From the NCBI GenBank assembly GCA_017436785.1, contig JAFSCK010000023.1, positions 1 to 53,224 on the forward strand: 53,224 bases of DNA. The letters are read 5' to 3'. How positions within the stretch are numbered: the first letter of the stretch is position 1; every line of letters begins with the position of its first letter. Of the stretch, positions 31,564 to 40,766 are shown in pieces. The position numbers were made by a program, and so were the translations under genes. This stretch comes from Oscillospiraceae bacterium (GTDB lineage Bacteria > Bacillota > Clostridia > Oscillospirales > Oscillospiraceae). The notes beneath the pieces were generated by a model that saw only the letters and a program-made list of their open reading frames with translations, was not told where the DNA came from and did no database searches.

Positions 31564-31602
31564 AGCAGGATGGAGCACAGCTGTATGCCCATCCTGCTTT
31601 TT
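31564..31602 (+). terminator. Terminator after the DUF951 gene
   Basis: A 10-bp stem AGCAGGATGG/CCATCCTGCT (31564-31573 with 31589-31598) followed by TTTT. Confidence 0.85.
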
Positions 31603-31747
31603 CTATGAAATGCCGCAGATTACAGAGCTTTGGAGGCCGTTTCTATCGTGCCTTGCAGGAACTTGCGCAGACAGAGCCTTTCCAAAGCGACCGACTTTTT
31701 CGTTTCTGGGCGGTATACTGTAGCCACAATACCATGGAGGTGAAGGC

Positions 31748-32521
31748 TTGTCGGTTTATCTGGATCTGGTAATATTGCTCAATTTTCTGGTGGACTTTTT
31801 GCTGCTGCTGGGGACAAACCGCCTCTGTGGTTTCCCAGCGCAGCCGGGAAGGTGTAGTCTGGGCGCGCTGCTGGGCGGGATCTATGGCGGTGCATGTTTG
31901 ATCCCGGGCTTTCGATTTCTGGGAAACCTGCTTTGGCGGAGTGCTTGCCTGATGGGGATTGCTGTGCTGTCCTTTGGATGTAGTTTAAGCGCAGGAAAAC
32001 GAGGCGGAGTCTTTCTACTGCTTAGCATGGCGATGGGTGGCTTATCCCTCAGCATTGGGAAAGGCAATATGCCGGGTCTGCTGCTGTCTGCTGGCGGGGT
32101 CTGGGCGCTGTGCTGTGTTGGTTTCGGCAGGGGAGGTGTCGGTAAGGCATATGTACCTGTTACACTGCACTATGGAGGACACTCTGTCAGCGTGATCGCT
32201 CTTCGAGATTCCGGAAATACCCTGCGTGATCCCATTACCGGAGAGGCGGTGCTGGTATTGTCCGGGCATGCTGCCCAGAAGCTGACAGGGTTGACACGCC
32301 AGCAGCTAAGAAATCCTCTGGAGACCCTTTCGCAGCGGCCTTTGCCGGGCCTGCGTCTGATCCCTTACCGGTCAGTGGGGCAGGAGGGCGGCATGCTGCT
32401 GGGAATGCGATTGTCCAATGTACAGATCGGAAATCGAAGGCAAAGCGTTGTGGTGGCTTTTGCGGCAGAAGGCTTGGGAAGCGGGGAAATGTATCAGGCG
32501 TTGACGGGAGGGGCAATATGA
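31748..32521 (+). CDS. spoIIGA: Sporulation sigma-E processing protease SpoIIGA
   Basis: A membrane aspartic protease that cleaves pro-sigma-E in the mother cell. 257 residues: about five N-terminal membrane helices to residue 125, then a cytoplasmic domain with the aspartic protease motif LRDSGN (Asp154). It is somewhat shorter than Bacillus SpoIIGA (about 310), mostly in the loops. The start is TTG at 31748 with GGAGGTG at about 31737. ATGA overlap with sigE. It shows the organism can form endospores. Confidence 0.93.
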   Translation: MSVYLDLVILLNFLVDFLLLLGTNRLCGFPAQPGRCSLGALLGGIYGGACLIPGFRFLGNLLWRSACLMGIAVLSFGCSLSAGKRGGVFLLLSMAMGGLSLSIGKGNMPGLLLSAGGVWALCCVGFGRGGVGKAYVPVTLHYGGHSVSVIALRDSGNTLRDPITGEAVLVLSGHAAQKLTGLTRQQLRNPLETLSQRPLPGLRLIPYRSVGQEGGMLLGMRLSNVQIGNRRQSVVVAFAAEGLGSGEMYQALTGGAI

Positions 32522-33222
32522 AGTGGTTCACCATACTCAAAAAGATGCTGTCACTGCGGCCACAGGGGCTATATTACATAGGCGGAAGCGATGTTCTGCC
32601 CCCTCCACTAAAGGGAGCAGAGGAGTTGTCTGCATTGGAGGCATTGGAGCGGGGAGATGAAGCTGCACGGCAGACCTTAGTTGAGCATAATCTTCGGCTG
32701 GTAGTGTATATTTCCCGCCGGTTTGAAAATACCGGTATCCCCTTGGAGGATCTGATTTCAATTGGCACCATCGGGCTGATCAAAGCCATCTCGACCTATC
32801 GTCTGGATAAAAAAATCAAACTGGCAACCTATGCTTCCCGCTGTATCGAAAATGAGATCTTGATGTATATCCGAAAGACCGCCAATCAAAAAACAGAGGT
32901 TTCTCTGGATGAACCCATCAATATGGATTGCGATGGAAATGAATTGCTGCTTTCGGATATTCTGGGAACGGACGAAGATATGATCCTTCGGCCCTTGGAA
33001 AATGATGTAGACCTGTGTGTATTGCGCCAGTCCCTGCGGGAACTCCCGGAACGGGAGCGGGAACTGATCTTTATGCGTTTTGGATTAGAGGGAAGAAAGG
33101 AACTGACGCAGAAGGAAGTCGCACAAAAAATGGGCATCTCCCAATCCTATATATCCCGACTGGAGAAACGAATCATGCAAAGACTGAAAAAAGAATTCAT
33201 TCGACAGACAACCTGCGCTTGA
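32518..33222 (+). CDS. sigE: Sporulation sigma factor sigma-E
   Basis: 234 residues, the early mother-cell sigma factor. The N-terminal pro-sequence region (about 25-30 residues, basic start [11 protein letters not shown]) is followed by region 2 ([45 protein letters not shown]) and region 4 ([23 protein letters not shown]). It is encoded directly behind its own protease gene, the usual arrangement. The sigG gene that often follows is absent; rex comes next. Confidence 0.96.
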   Translation: MKWFTILKKMLSLRPQGLYYIGGSDVLPPPLKGAEELSALEALERGDEAARQTLVEHNLRLVVYISRRFENTGIPLEDLISIGTIGLIKAISTYRLDKKIKLATYASRCIENEILMYIRKTANQKTEVSLDEPINMDCDGNELLLSDILGTDEDMILRPLENDVDLCVLRQSLRELPERERELIFMRFGLEGRKELTQKEVAQKMGISQSYISRLEKRIMQRLKKEFIRQTTCA

Positions 33223-33247
33223 TTTTTCAAAATCAGTATGCTATAAT
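33219..33247 (+). promoter_or_regulatory. Promoter of rex
   Basis: TTGATT (33219-33224), 17 bp, TATAAT (33242-33247). Downstream an ATCGATA/TATCGAT inverted repeat (33246-33268) surrounds the start region; it does not match the known Rex operator. Confidence 0.65.
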
Positions 33248-33300
33248 CGATATGATTTTTTATCGATAGAATTATAACGAACATTGCAAAAGAGGTAAGT

Positions 33301-33942
33301 ATGGAACCGAAAAAAATTTCCAAATCCGTCCTGAAGCGTTTGCCGGGATATCTGTCCTATTTGAAGAGCATGCCTGATTCTGCCCCTCCTCATATCTCTG
33401 CGACCGCCTTGGCCAATGCGCTGGGAATGGGTGAAGTGCAGGTGCGAAAGGACCTTGCAATGGTCTCTGATGGCGGTCGGCCTAAGATCGGCTACCTGCG
33501 GGAATCTTTGATCGATGATATCGAACAGTTTTTGGGCTATGACAATACTACGGACGCGGTCCTCATTGGTGCAGGCAAGCTGGGTCAGGCTCTGATGGCG
33601 TATAAGGGCTTTGATGAATATGGTCTGAACATTATGGCAGCCTTTGACCGCAGTCCGCAAATGGAAAAAACCGATGAGGGAAAGCCGGTCTATAATATTA
33701 CCAAGCTGGAACAGTTTTGCCGTACCCATAAGGTGCTGATGGGCATCATTACGGTTCCTGCCGAGTCTGCGCAGGAGGTGGCCGACCAGCTGATTGCCGG
33801 CGGCATCAAGGCAATCTGGAATTTTGCCCCCACCCATCTGGATGTACCTTCCAATATTCTGGTACAGAATGAGAATATGGCTACCAGTCTGGCCGTTCTT
33901 TCGGTTCATTTGCAGGCACAGATCAAGGAAGAAAAGAAATAA
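33301..33942 (+). CDS. rex: Redox-sensing transcriptional repressor Rex
   Basis: 213 residues. An N-terminal winged helix (SKSVLKRLPGYLSYL, ISATALANALGMGEVQVRKDL) and a C-terminal Rossmann domain that senses the NADH/NAD ratio (VLIGAGKLGQALM). The LKRLPGYL and QVRKDL motifs are diagnostic. In clostridia it represses fermentation genes. No clear Rex box is visible in this window. Confidence 0.96.
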   Translation: MEPKKISKSVLKRLPGYLSYLKSMPDSAPPHISATALANALGMGEVQVRKDLAMVSDGGRPKIGYLRESLIDDIEQFLGYDNTTDAVLIGAGKLGQALMAYKGFDEYGLNIMAAFDRSPQMEKTDEGKPVYNITKLEQFCRTHKVLMGIITVPAESAQEVADQLIAGGIKAIWNFAPTHLDVPSNILVQNENMATSLAVLSVHLQAQIKEEKK

Positions 33943-33976
33943 AACCACTATCAAGATATGCGATAATGAAATAGAT

Positions 33977-34009
33977 AAAACTGGCAGGTCAAGAAGACCT
34001 GCCAGTTTT
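33977..34009. terminator. Bidirectional terminator after rex
   Basis: A 14-bp perfect stem AAAACTGGCAGGTC/GACCTGCCAGTTTT (33977-33990 with 33996-34009). It serves rex and the convergent XRE gene. Confidence 0.9.
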
Positions 34010-34017
34010 GTATTACT

Positions 34018-34599
34018 TTAAAATCCAAATAGCAGCCGCCTAAGGAGCAAAACGACAACAAGCCCTACCAATGCCACGACCAGTTCTATTAGAAAATGCT
34101 GATAATGGCGCTTGCCGATTTCCTGCTGCTTCTCCAACTCATCTAACCGCCTTCCTTCCAGAAAGGCGATAATCTCCTTATAGGTATGAATGTTATGTGC
34201 TTTTTTACGTTTTTCAATCCGCAAAGACCACCAAATGCTTACTGCTGCCCATGCAAGCCAGAGAAGGATTCCCCATACTTTGAGATACCGCACGAGAGGC
34301 ATTGGCAAAATCACCATTCCAATGAGCATGATAAGATAAACTCTCTGATCATTTTTGAAAACACGAATATCTTCTGCATCGATTTGTTCTTTCATTGTTT
34401 GTACATCTCCTTTGACAAGAATATCCAGGGAAACGCCAAACACAGAACTCAGCAGCACCAAGCTACGGATGTCTGGATAGTTTCGGTCATTCTCCCAGTT
34501 TGAAATTGTCTGGCGGGTTACATAGATTTTATCCGCCAATTCCTCCTGAGAGAGCTGTGCATCCAGCCTGTGTTTCCTGATTTGTTTGCCGATTTCCAT
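34018..34599 (-). CDS. XRE-family regulator with C-terminal membrane helices
   Basis: 193 residues. The Cro/C1 helix-turn-helix covers residues 1-60 (LSQEELADKIYVTRQTISNWENDRNYPDI). Two adjacent hydrophobic helices follow at about 88-126 and one at the C-terminus (about 168-190), so it is membrane-bound. AGGAGGG lies 8 bases before the ATG. Family members often control adjacent stress or transport genes; no target is visible apart from the palindrome at 34681. Confidence 0.85.
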   Translation of the reverse strand: MEIGKQIRKHRLDAQLSQEELADKIYVTRQTISNWENDRNYPDIRSLVLLSSVFGVSLDILVKGDVQTMKEQIDAEDIRVFKNDQRVYLIMLIGMVILPMPLVRYLKVWGILLWLAWAAVSIWWSLRIEKRKKAHNIHTYKEIIAFLEGRRLDELEKQQEIGKRHYQHFLIELVVALVGLVVVLLLRRLLFGF

Positions 34600-34680
34600 T
34601 TGGCATCCCTCCTGAGGTTATCCTACTGTGAAGTATCTTTTTTCGCAATCAAAGGCTTTTGACAAGGAATAGATTTGCAC

Positions 34681-34698
34681 TGTAAAACGTGTTTTACA
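34681..34698. promoter_or_regulatory. Perfect palindrome upstream of the XRE gene
   Basis: TGTAAAAC-GT-GTTTTACA. On the plus strand it is followed one base later by TATAAT. It lies 82 bp upstream of the XRE start codon and could be its operator. Confidence 0.5.
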
Positions 34699-34738
34699 TT
34701 ATAATTTTGGTGAGTCAGCTATAACAGAAGCAGAAATA

Positions 34739-34770
34739 CCCTGCACGGAGCATATCAGCCCTGTGCAGGG
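34739..34770 (-). terminator. Hairpin after the MFS gene
   Basis: An 8-bp stem CCCTGCAC/GTGCAGGG (34739-34746 with 34763-34770) lies just past the minus-strand stop at 34792. The tail is only partly U-rich, so the call is moderate. Confidence 0.5.
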
Positions 34771-34791
34771 TTCTCTCGTTTTTATGCTGGG

Positions 34792-36186
34792 TTACTTTCC
34801 AACACGCTTACGATACTCTTTTCCACCAAAATACAGCGGGACCAGTGTCAGCAGTACCATAACGCCTGCGATGCCGAAGAGATTTTCCTGAGGAACATCG
34901 ATGAGGTGGCCGTAGACATCATAGACGGGAACCGGCTGGGGGGTAAGCTTGATAATGAAATTGCCGATGAGGGTACCTACGAACATAGGGATCAGCGTAA
35001 AGAAGATGACTTTCACACCCTCCAAAGCACCCCGGCTCTCCTCAGGGAAGAGCATCTTGACCCATATGGTGGCAGCCTGACTGATGAGCACATAGCCGAC
35101 ACCCACCAGAAATACGAAACAGAACAAGTGCAGATTGTCAAGACTGAACAGATTGGCGGTGTTGATGCTGTCAGGACCGGTCACAAACTTGCTGATGCCG
35201 AACAGACCCACAGCATTGATCAGAACGCTGGCAAAGCAGACCTGAGGGATTTTGCCGGAGTTGATGATCTTGGCAAAGGGAATTGTCACAAGGGCTGCCA
35301 GCAGCAGGGCAATGCCCTCTACCAGACCCATATCACCGGTAGTCAGGCCAATATCGTAGATCAACCAGTTACCCAGATGAGTAAAGTAAAAATTAAAGGG
35401 GATAAAGAAGACGCAGTTGACGGTACAAGCCAGCAGCATTTCCTTCAGATGGGGATTTTTATTCAGAGTTTCCAGCTGAAATACGGAAATCAGCTGCTGC
35501 AGGAAGGTTCCCTTTTTGTGGGGCTTAACATCGGGGTGATCCTTCATAAAGAAGAGGGAGGCAATGCCTACAAGGATAACAAACAGACCCATGGTCCAGA
35601 AAAGCAGCTGATAGTTGTCCTGACTGGGGTCATAGTGGTCAGTGCCCACAGTGGGATTTCCGATGTTGATAAGCATGCCGCCCACCACGGTGCCGATGAC
35701 GGTAGAAAGAATGGGAAGAACGGCCAGTGCTGCACCGACCTGACCGCCGTTGCCTTCGTTGGTGTGGTCATTGAGCCAGACGCTGTAGCCGGAGTCATAG
35801 GCCATGGAACCGAAGAAACTCATAATGGCATCGGTCGCCACCACCAATGCACCGCTGAGGGCTACAAGGGCACTGATCCCACTGTCCCGGGCATACTCTG
35901 TCAGGCCGAACAAAATGGTAGTAAAGCCCCAGATGATGTAGCCGCAGCTTACGAATATTCTTCTCTTACCCAGTCGATCGGACCAAGTACCGAAGACAAA
36001 GGTGGAAACGGTGGTGACCAACGCCGATACAATGACCATCCATGTGACAATATTCACATCACCACTGATCTTTGCATAAACGAAGGTATTGAACCATTGG
36101 TTTTCCATGTTCCAGCACAGCTGACCAGCCAGACCCATGCCCCACACAATGGCCCAGAAGCTGCGATTGTGTTCTTTGGTTTTCAT
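34792..36186 (-). CDS. MFS-type transporter (MelB/GPH-like)
   Basis: 464 residues with about 12 hydrophobic segments. The loop motif GTWSDRLGKRRIFV between helices 2 and 3 is the MFS/GPH signature. A large loop near residues 180-195 is followed by LLFWTMGLFVILVGIASLFF. It could be a cation symporter. The substrate is unknown, but co-transcription with two flavoproteins suggests it imports or exports their substrate. GGAGAG precedes the start; it is the last gene of a three-gene operon. Confidence 0.85.
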   Translation of the reverse strand: MKTKEHNRSFWAIVWGMGLAGQLCWNMENQWFNTFVYAKISGDVNIVTWMVIVSALVTTVSTFVFGTWSDRLGKRRIFVSCGYIIWGFTTILFGLTEYARDSGISALVALSGALVVATDAIMSFFGSMAYDSGYSVWLNDHTNEGNGGQVGAALAVLPILSTVIGTVVGGMLINIGNPTVGTDHYDPSQDNYQLLFWTMGLFVILVGIASLFFMKDHPDVKPHKKGTFLQQLISVFQLETLNKNPHLKEMLLACTVNCVFFIPFNFYFTHLGNWLIYDIGLTTGDMGLVEGIALLLAALVTIPFAKIINSGKIPQVCFASVLINAVGLFGISKFVTGPDSINTANLFSLDNLHLFCFVFLVGVGYVLISQAATIWVKMLFPEESRGALEGVKVIFFTLIPMFVGTLIGNFIIKLTPQPVPVYDVYGHLIDVPQENLFGIAGVMVLLTLVPLYFGGKEYRKRVGK

Positions 36187-36201
36187 AGATTTCTCTCCTT
36201 T

Positions 36202-37515
36202 TTAAGCATCTTTTACGGTATCTGCCATGCTGCCGACTTTTTTCCACAGCTTTAGCGCTTTCTTTTCCCAGACCGGATATCCATTGGGTGTGTCGGGATA
36301 AGCCTGATAATGCTTTTTCAGGGCCTCTCCCTTTTGCGTGGAGGAAGCCAGCGAAATCAGCGCTTTTAGACTGAAGGCACCTGAAAGAACACCCTGAATA
36401 AGTGCACCCAGCAGGTTTTCTACCTCCGGCTCATCATCGCTCTTAAATACAATGCCTTTTTTATACAGATAGTCATTGTCTGCTTCCGTCATATTAACGG
36501 CACCGATCAGCATGGCACGCTCTCCGGCATAGGCAGCACCCTCGCCGGTCTGATAGATACGGTTGATCTCCCATAGCTTTTCCTTTGTGGGGTATCCACC
36601 GTCTTTCATGGCTTCCGCAACGACATCCGCGGCCGGTGTACACTGTACCCACGCGGAGGGGATGCCCTCACCATTGATAGGTTTGGTCAGACATGCCGCA
36701 TCGCCGATTACAAGAAAACCATCTGTGACGAAGGAGAAGGGAGGCCTCCGGTAGGGGGTGCAGGCCATTTCTTCGTATTGCAGCTCATATTCCGGCAAGG
36801 GGATGGCAGCTTCAAATTTTGCCATGCACTTTCGAGCGTAGTCAAAACTCAGGTTTGCTCCCACACCAATGATGGCCCCACCGGGAGTATGCTGAGGTGC
36901 GATCCAGCCCTTGTAATAAGGCCAGCTGGTGCTGTCCACGACGGAAATACAGGGATCCTTTAACTTTACATACTTCAGCAGAACATAGAATCTATCCCGG
37001 GGTCCGGTTTCAAAGCTTTCCATATAGGGATCGTCTATGGTGCGGCGGACCACAGCAGAAATTCCGCTGGCATCCACCACCAGCCGAGCTGGGATCTCTT
37101 CTCTTTCGGTTGTGATAATGCCGGCAATGCGCCCGTTTTCGTAACGCAGTTCCTGAAATGCGGTACGGAACCGGAACTGGGCACCTGCCTCTACAGCAGT
37201 TTTTCTCAGCCGCTTGATAAACAGGGGCAGATGAAGCACGGCGACATTGATATAATTGGTTTTCAGATGGTTATTCAAAGCGGATTTGCCGTAGCATACA
37301 TGAAAATCACGGACAAATTCCTCGTCACCCTCGCCGCTGGGCTCCACGCCAAATTCCTTGAAGGAATCTCGTGTGAAGTGGATAATATCCAGCCGTTTGG
37401 CGAGGGATTCTTCTGTGTCCCGGTCAATGACAAGTACCTTTAGCCCCCGCTTTGCCAGCAATCCCGCGAAGTAGGTTCCTGCCGTGCAGGCACCTACGAT
37501 CACAACGTCATACAT
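36202..37515 (-). CDS. FixC/geranylgeranyl-reductase-like FAD oxidoreductase
   Basis: 437 residues. The N-terminal FAD motif is VVIVGACTAGTYFAGLLAKRG: the third glycine of GxGxxG is replaced, giving GACTAG. The FAD ribityl motif VTDGFLVIGDAACLTKPINGEG is well kept (near residue 250), as in geranylgeranyl reductases and FixC. These enzymes reduce isoprenoid double bonds or pass electrons from ferredoxin. The role here is unknown. AGGAGG precedes the ATG. It lies 15 bp before the transporter gene and 21 bp after the CrtI-like gene. Confidence 0.8.
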   Translation of the reverse strand: MYDVVIVGACTAGTYFAGLLAKRGLKVLVIDRDTEESLAKRLDIIHFTRDSFKEFGVEPSGEGDEEFVRDFHVCYGKSALNNHLKTNYINVAVLHLPLFIKRLRKTAVEAGAQFRFRTAFQELRYENGRIAGIITTEREEIPARLVVDASGISAVVRRTIDDPYMESFETGPRDRFYVLLKYVKLKDPCISVVDSTSWPYYKGWIAPQHTPGGAIIGVGANLSFDYARKCMAKFEAAIPLPEYELQYEEMACTPYRRPPFSFVTDGFLVIGDAACLTKPINGEGIPSAWVQCTPAADVVAEAMKDGGYPTKEKLWEINRIYQTGEGAAYAGERAMLIGAVNMTEADNDYLYKKGIVFKSDDEPEVENLLGALIQGVLSGAFSLKALISLASSTQKGEALKKHYQAYPDTPNGYPVWEKKALKLWKKVGSMADTVKDA

Positions 37516-37536
37516 ACACTCAGATCCTCCTATCGG

Positions 37537-39030
37537 TTATTTCTTCGCCTTTTCCCAAGCTGTTTTTGCACCCAGCATCACAGCGCCTACGCCGCCGCCG
37601 TTTTCACTTTGCTGCCCCACAAAATAGAGGCCCTTTACATCGGTTTTGTGAGGGGGATTCTTTTGTCCCATAATAGGCACCACACCGCCGAAGCTGCTCT
37701 TTTTCATGTGCGTATACTGGCGGTAATCTGCCGCAGTCATGATTTTACGTGTCACGGTATGGCGGCGCAGCTCCGGCAGATGGGCTTCTGCCAGTGTCAC
37801 CAGACGGTCAGCGTAACGCTCCTTTACATCCTCCCAGTCTCCTTCTGACAGGGTGTCCGGGCAGACGGTGTAGATGGTAACACAGTGCTTTCCTTCAGGC
37901 GCAAAGTCTGGGGCATGATGGCTGGGAACGTAGATGAGATAGCCGTCATCACCGCCGTGATACACATGGTTTCTCAGCTTTTCCGTGGCGGAACTAAGAT
38001 CATACATTCCATAGCAGTAGGTCAGGGGAGAGCGTAGGTATTCCATGGGATCATAGTCCACACCTAAATGAACCATGAATACAGCTTCCATAGGACGGTA
38101 GCTTGTAAGGATTTTCCGATATTCTTCGCTGAGGTGCTCCAATCCAACACAATTTTCAAAGAAATCCTTTCCCGCACCACAGCCCACTACCATATCGGCA
38201 GCGACCTGCGTGCCATCGGAGAGAAGAATCCCCTTAGCGGTTCCGTTTTCTATGAGGACCTTGTCCACGACTGTGCCGTAAGTGATGCTGCCTCCGTGTT
38301 CTTCGATGTATGCAGCCAAAGCCTCCGGCAGCTTCTGGCAGCCGCCAGTGAAATAGACATAGCCGCCATAATAGTGCTGTCCTTCCTCAACAGGGATCCG
38401 CATATCGAAGGCACTTTCAAAGTTCATGAAGATCACGCCGAGTCCCTGCACTTCCTTGGGGTCAGCGCAAAAGTCGGCAAAAATACCGGTAAACAGAGTA
38501 CAGATTTTCTCACTTTTGAAGAAATGCTTTGTAAATTCGTCAGCATTCATCGATGCGAATTTTCTCAGTTTCAGCATGGCAAGGGCTGTTCGGATCTTGA
38601 TGCCTAGGGTCTGGGGCTGACGGCTCAGCCACCGCAGATGCATCACATGGTCATATACCCGGTAATATTCGTCGATGCCTTCTGCATCTTCAGGGAAAAG
38701 TTTTTTCAGCTTTTCCCGCCGCCAGTACTTGCCTCCAAACTCCACTGGCTTGACCATATCATAATCCGGCATGACGATATCCCGGTCTGCACGCTGGGTT
38801 TCCAGCTCGATTCCCAATTCTTTCAGAAGCTCGTACAGACTTTCTCCGGGCAGCATATCGCCGATCAGCAAGGGGCCCTGCTCAAACCGATAGCCTTCAT
38901 GATCCAGCAACGCAGCAACACCACCGGGAGCAAGGTTCTTATCGAAAATATGTACCTGATGCCCTTCCTTAGCAGCAAAAGCACCGAAGGTAAGACCGCC
39001 CAGTCCCGCTCCAATAATGGCAACTTGCAT
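37537..39030 (-). CDS. Phytoene desaturase (CrtI)-like FAD oxidoreductase
   Basis: 497 residues. The FAD motif AIIGAGLGGLTFGAFAAKEGHQV has no signal peptide. The middle part has YFTGGCQKLPEALAAYI, and the C-terminus has GLYFVGQQSENGGGVGAVMLG, both typical of CrtI/CrtISO/RetSat relatives. The class desaturates, saturates or isomerises polyenes. No carotenoid synthase gene is nearby, so a carotenoid role is unlikely. The start at 39030 has AAGGAG 8 bases upstream; an ATG 11 codons earlier lacks one. First gene of the flavoprotein/transporter operon. Confidence 0.82.
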   Translation of the reverse strand: MQVAIIGAGLGGLTFGAFAAKEGHQVHIFDKNLAPGGVAALLDHEGYRFEQGPLLIGDMLPGESLYELLKELGIELETQRADRDIVMPDYDMVKPVEFGGKYWRREKLKKLFPEDAEGIDEYYRVYDHVMHLRWLSRQPQTLGIKIRTALAMLKLRKFASMNADEFTKHFFKSEKICTLFTGIFADFCADPKEVQGLGVIFMNFESAFDMRIPVEEGQHYYGGYVYFTGGCQKLPEALAAYIEEHGGSITYGTVVDKVLIENGTAKGILLSDGTQVAADMVVGCGAGKDFFENCVGLEHLSEEYRKILTSYRPMEAVFMVHLGVDYDPMEYLRSPLTYCYGMYDLSSATEKLRNHVYHGGDDGYLIYVPSHHAPDFAPEGKHCVTIYTVCPDTLSEGDWEDVKERYADRLVTLAEAHLPELRRHTVTRKIMTAADYRQYTHMKKSSFGGVVPIMGQKNPPHKTDVKGLYFVGQQSENGGGVGAVMLGAKTAWEKAKK

Positions 39031-39061
39031 AGAAAACACTCCTTTGCAGAATGATAAATTC

Positions 39062-39070
39062 ATTATATCA
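39062..39070 (-). promoter_or_regulatory. Extended -10 promoter of the CrtI-like operon
   Basis: On the minus strand TG-A-TATAAT (39062-39070), 31 bp before the start codon; no clear -35 box. Confidence 0.55.
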
Positions 39071-39215
39071 CCCCAAAATAAAAAAAGCTACCATTCGATG
39101 AAAATTACACGATAATGGACGGTGCTGGAGCAGCTCCGCTTATTTCTGCACTAGGGAGGCGCATATGTGTATCACAATGGTTCAAAAATCCGATTCGATA
39201 AAAGGGACAACATAC

Positions 39216-39244
39216 TTGCATATCGAAAGTGATTATGATAATAT
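39216..39244 (+). promoter_or_regulatory. Promoter of the Y-family polymerase gene
   Basis: TTGCAT (39216-39221), 17 bp, TAATAT (39239-39244). No convincing LexA box (GAAC-N4-GTTC) was found near it. Confidence 0.5.
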
Positions 39245-39275
39245 ACAAACATATGAACAAAAAGGAGGCATGGAA

Positions 39276-40766
39276 ATGGTACAGAAGTATTATATTGCCA
39301 TTGATTTAAAATCATTTTATGCCTCTCAGGAGTGTATTGCCAGAGGCTTGGACCCAATGAAAACCAACCTTGTTGTAGCGGATTCTAGCCGGACGGAGAA
39401 AACGATCTGCCTTGCGGTATCACCATCCTTAAAGGCATTGGGAATACCCGGAAGAGCCAGACTTTTTGAGGCGGTGCAAAAAGTAAAGGAAGCAAATGCT
39501 TTGCGGATTAGCAAAGCACCGGGAAGGGTATTTACGGGAAAATCCTGCGATGCAGAACAGCTTCAGAAAGATCCTTCCTTAGAAATCGATTTCATAGCGG
39601 CACCGCCCCGGATGGCACACTATATGGAATGCAGCACAAGGATCTATGAGATTTATCTGAAATACATTGCACCGGAGGATATCCATGTATACTCCATTGA
39701 TGAAGTGTTCATTGACGCGACCCCTTATTTAAAAACCTATGGTCTATCGGCCTATGAATTGGCCAGAAAGCTGGTTTATGAGGTGATGGATACCACAGGG
39801 ATCACTGCCGCAGCTGGAATTGGAACAAATTTATATTTATGCAAGGTGGCTATGGATATCATGGCAAAACGTACGGAGCCGGATTCTTGCGGAGTCCGCA
39901 TTGCGCAGCTGGACGAAGAAAGCTACCGGCGGCTTCTGTGGGACCACCGTCCATTGACGGACTTTTGGCGGGTTGGACGTGGTTATGAAAAAAAGCTGGA
40001 AGCACATGGCCTGTTTACCATGGGAGATATTGCCCGCTGCTCCGTACAGCACGAGCAGCTTCTATATAAGCTATTTGGGGTAAATGCAGAACTGCTGATC
40101 GACCATGCTTGGGGTTGGGAGCCCTGCACCATTGCAGATATCAAAGCCTATAAGCCTCAGAGCAGCAGTTTGGGGTCCGGACAGGTTTTATGCAGTCCTT
40201 ATGATGCAAGGAAGGCGAAATTGATCGTTCGGGAAATGACGGATTTGCTGACCTTGGAGCTGGTGGATAAAGGCTTGGTGACAGACCAGCTGGTGCTTAC
40301 CATTGGTTATGACAGAGAAAGCCTGTTGAATCCGGAAATTGCTGCAAGCTACCATGGAGAAGTGGTTCTGGACCACTATGGCCGAAGGATCCCCAAACAT
40401 GCCCATGGAAGCATTTGTCTGGATCGGTGGATGTCTTCCACGAGGGTAATTACCGATGCGGTTATGGAATTATACGACCGTATTATTGATCCGAAGCTTC
40501 TGGTGCGGAGAATCAATTTGGTAGCCAACCACATCCAGCCAGAAGTCTCTCTCCCGGCTGAAGAGAATGTTCAAATGGACCTATTTATAAACAATGAAGA
40601 GGCAGAGGAACGGGAGAAAATTCTGATGCGGGAAAAAAATCAGCAAAAGGCGGTTCTGGATATTCGGCGAAAATATGGAAAAAACGCCATTTTAAAGGGT
40701 ATGAACTATCAGGAGGGGGCTACTACCAGAGCAAGAAATGGACAGATCGGAGGCCACAAGGCGTGA
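39276..40766 (+). CDS. Y-family DNA polymerase (UmuC/UvrX-like)
   Basis: A translesion polymerase of 496 residues. Catalytic motifs: IDLKSFYASQEC at the N-terminus (first acidic residue and steric gate region) and VYSIDEVFIDATPYL (paired Asp-Glu). A thumb helix-hairpin region (ITAAAGIGTNLYLCKVAMDI) and a little-finger domain with a C-terminal basic tail follow. The start at 39276 is 7 bases after AGGAGG; an ATG at 39270 is too close to it. It is coupled to a YolD-family gene (GTGA), the layout of Bacillus uvrX/yolD. Confidence 0.92.
   Translation: MVQKYYIAIDLKSFYASQECIARGLDPMKTNLVVADSSRTEKTICLAVSPSLKALGIPGRARLFEAVQKVKEANALRISKAPGRVFTGKSCDAEQLQKDPSLEIDFIAAPPRMAHYMECSTRIYEIYLKYIAPEDIHVYSIDEVFIDATPYLKTYGLSAYELARKLVYEVMDTTGITAAAGIGTNLYLCKVAMDIMAKRTEPDSCGVRIAQLDEESYRRLLWDHRPLTDFWRVGRGYEKKLEAHGLFTMGDIARCSVQHEQLLYKLFGVNAELLIDHAWGWEPCTIADIKAYKPQSSSLGSGQVLCSPYDARKAKLIVREMTDLLTLELVDKGLVTDQLVLTIGYDRESLLNPEIAASYHGEVVLDHYGRRIPKHAHGSICLDRWMSSTRVITDAVMELYDRIIDPKLLVRRINLVANHIQPEVSLPAEENVQMDLFINNEEAEEREKILMREKNQQKAVLDIRRKYGKNAILKGMNYQEGATTRARNGQIGGHKA

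Noticed and set aside
31605-31747. Spo0A box or long-spacer promoter before spoIIGA
   Set aside because: A TATACT lies at 31714, but I could not find a convincing -35 or Spo0A box at the expected distances.
33246-33268. ATCGATA/TATCGAT inverted repeat before rex as a Rex operator
   Set aside because: It lacks the TTGTTAA-type arms of known Rex sites; kept only as a note on the promoter.
34906-36255. 449-codon open frame opposite the MFS gene
   Set aside because: Shadow frame; the minus strand encodes a membrane protein with the MFS loop motif and a good ribosome binding site.
39170-39262. Possible LexA box before the Y-family polymerase
   Set aside because: The nearest match (ACATATG with flanking AAC) does not give GAAC-N4-GTTC in either orientation.
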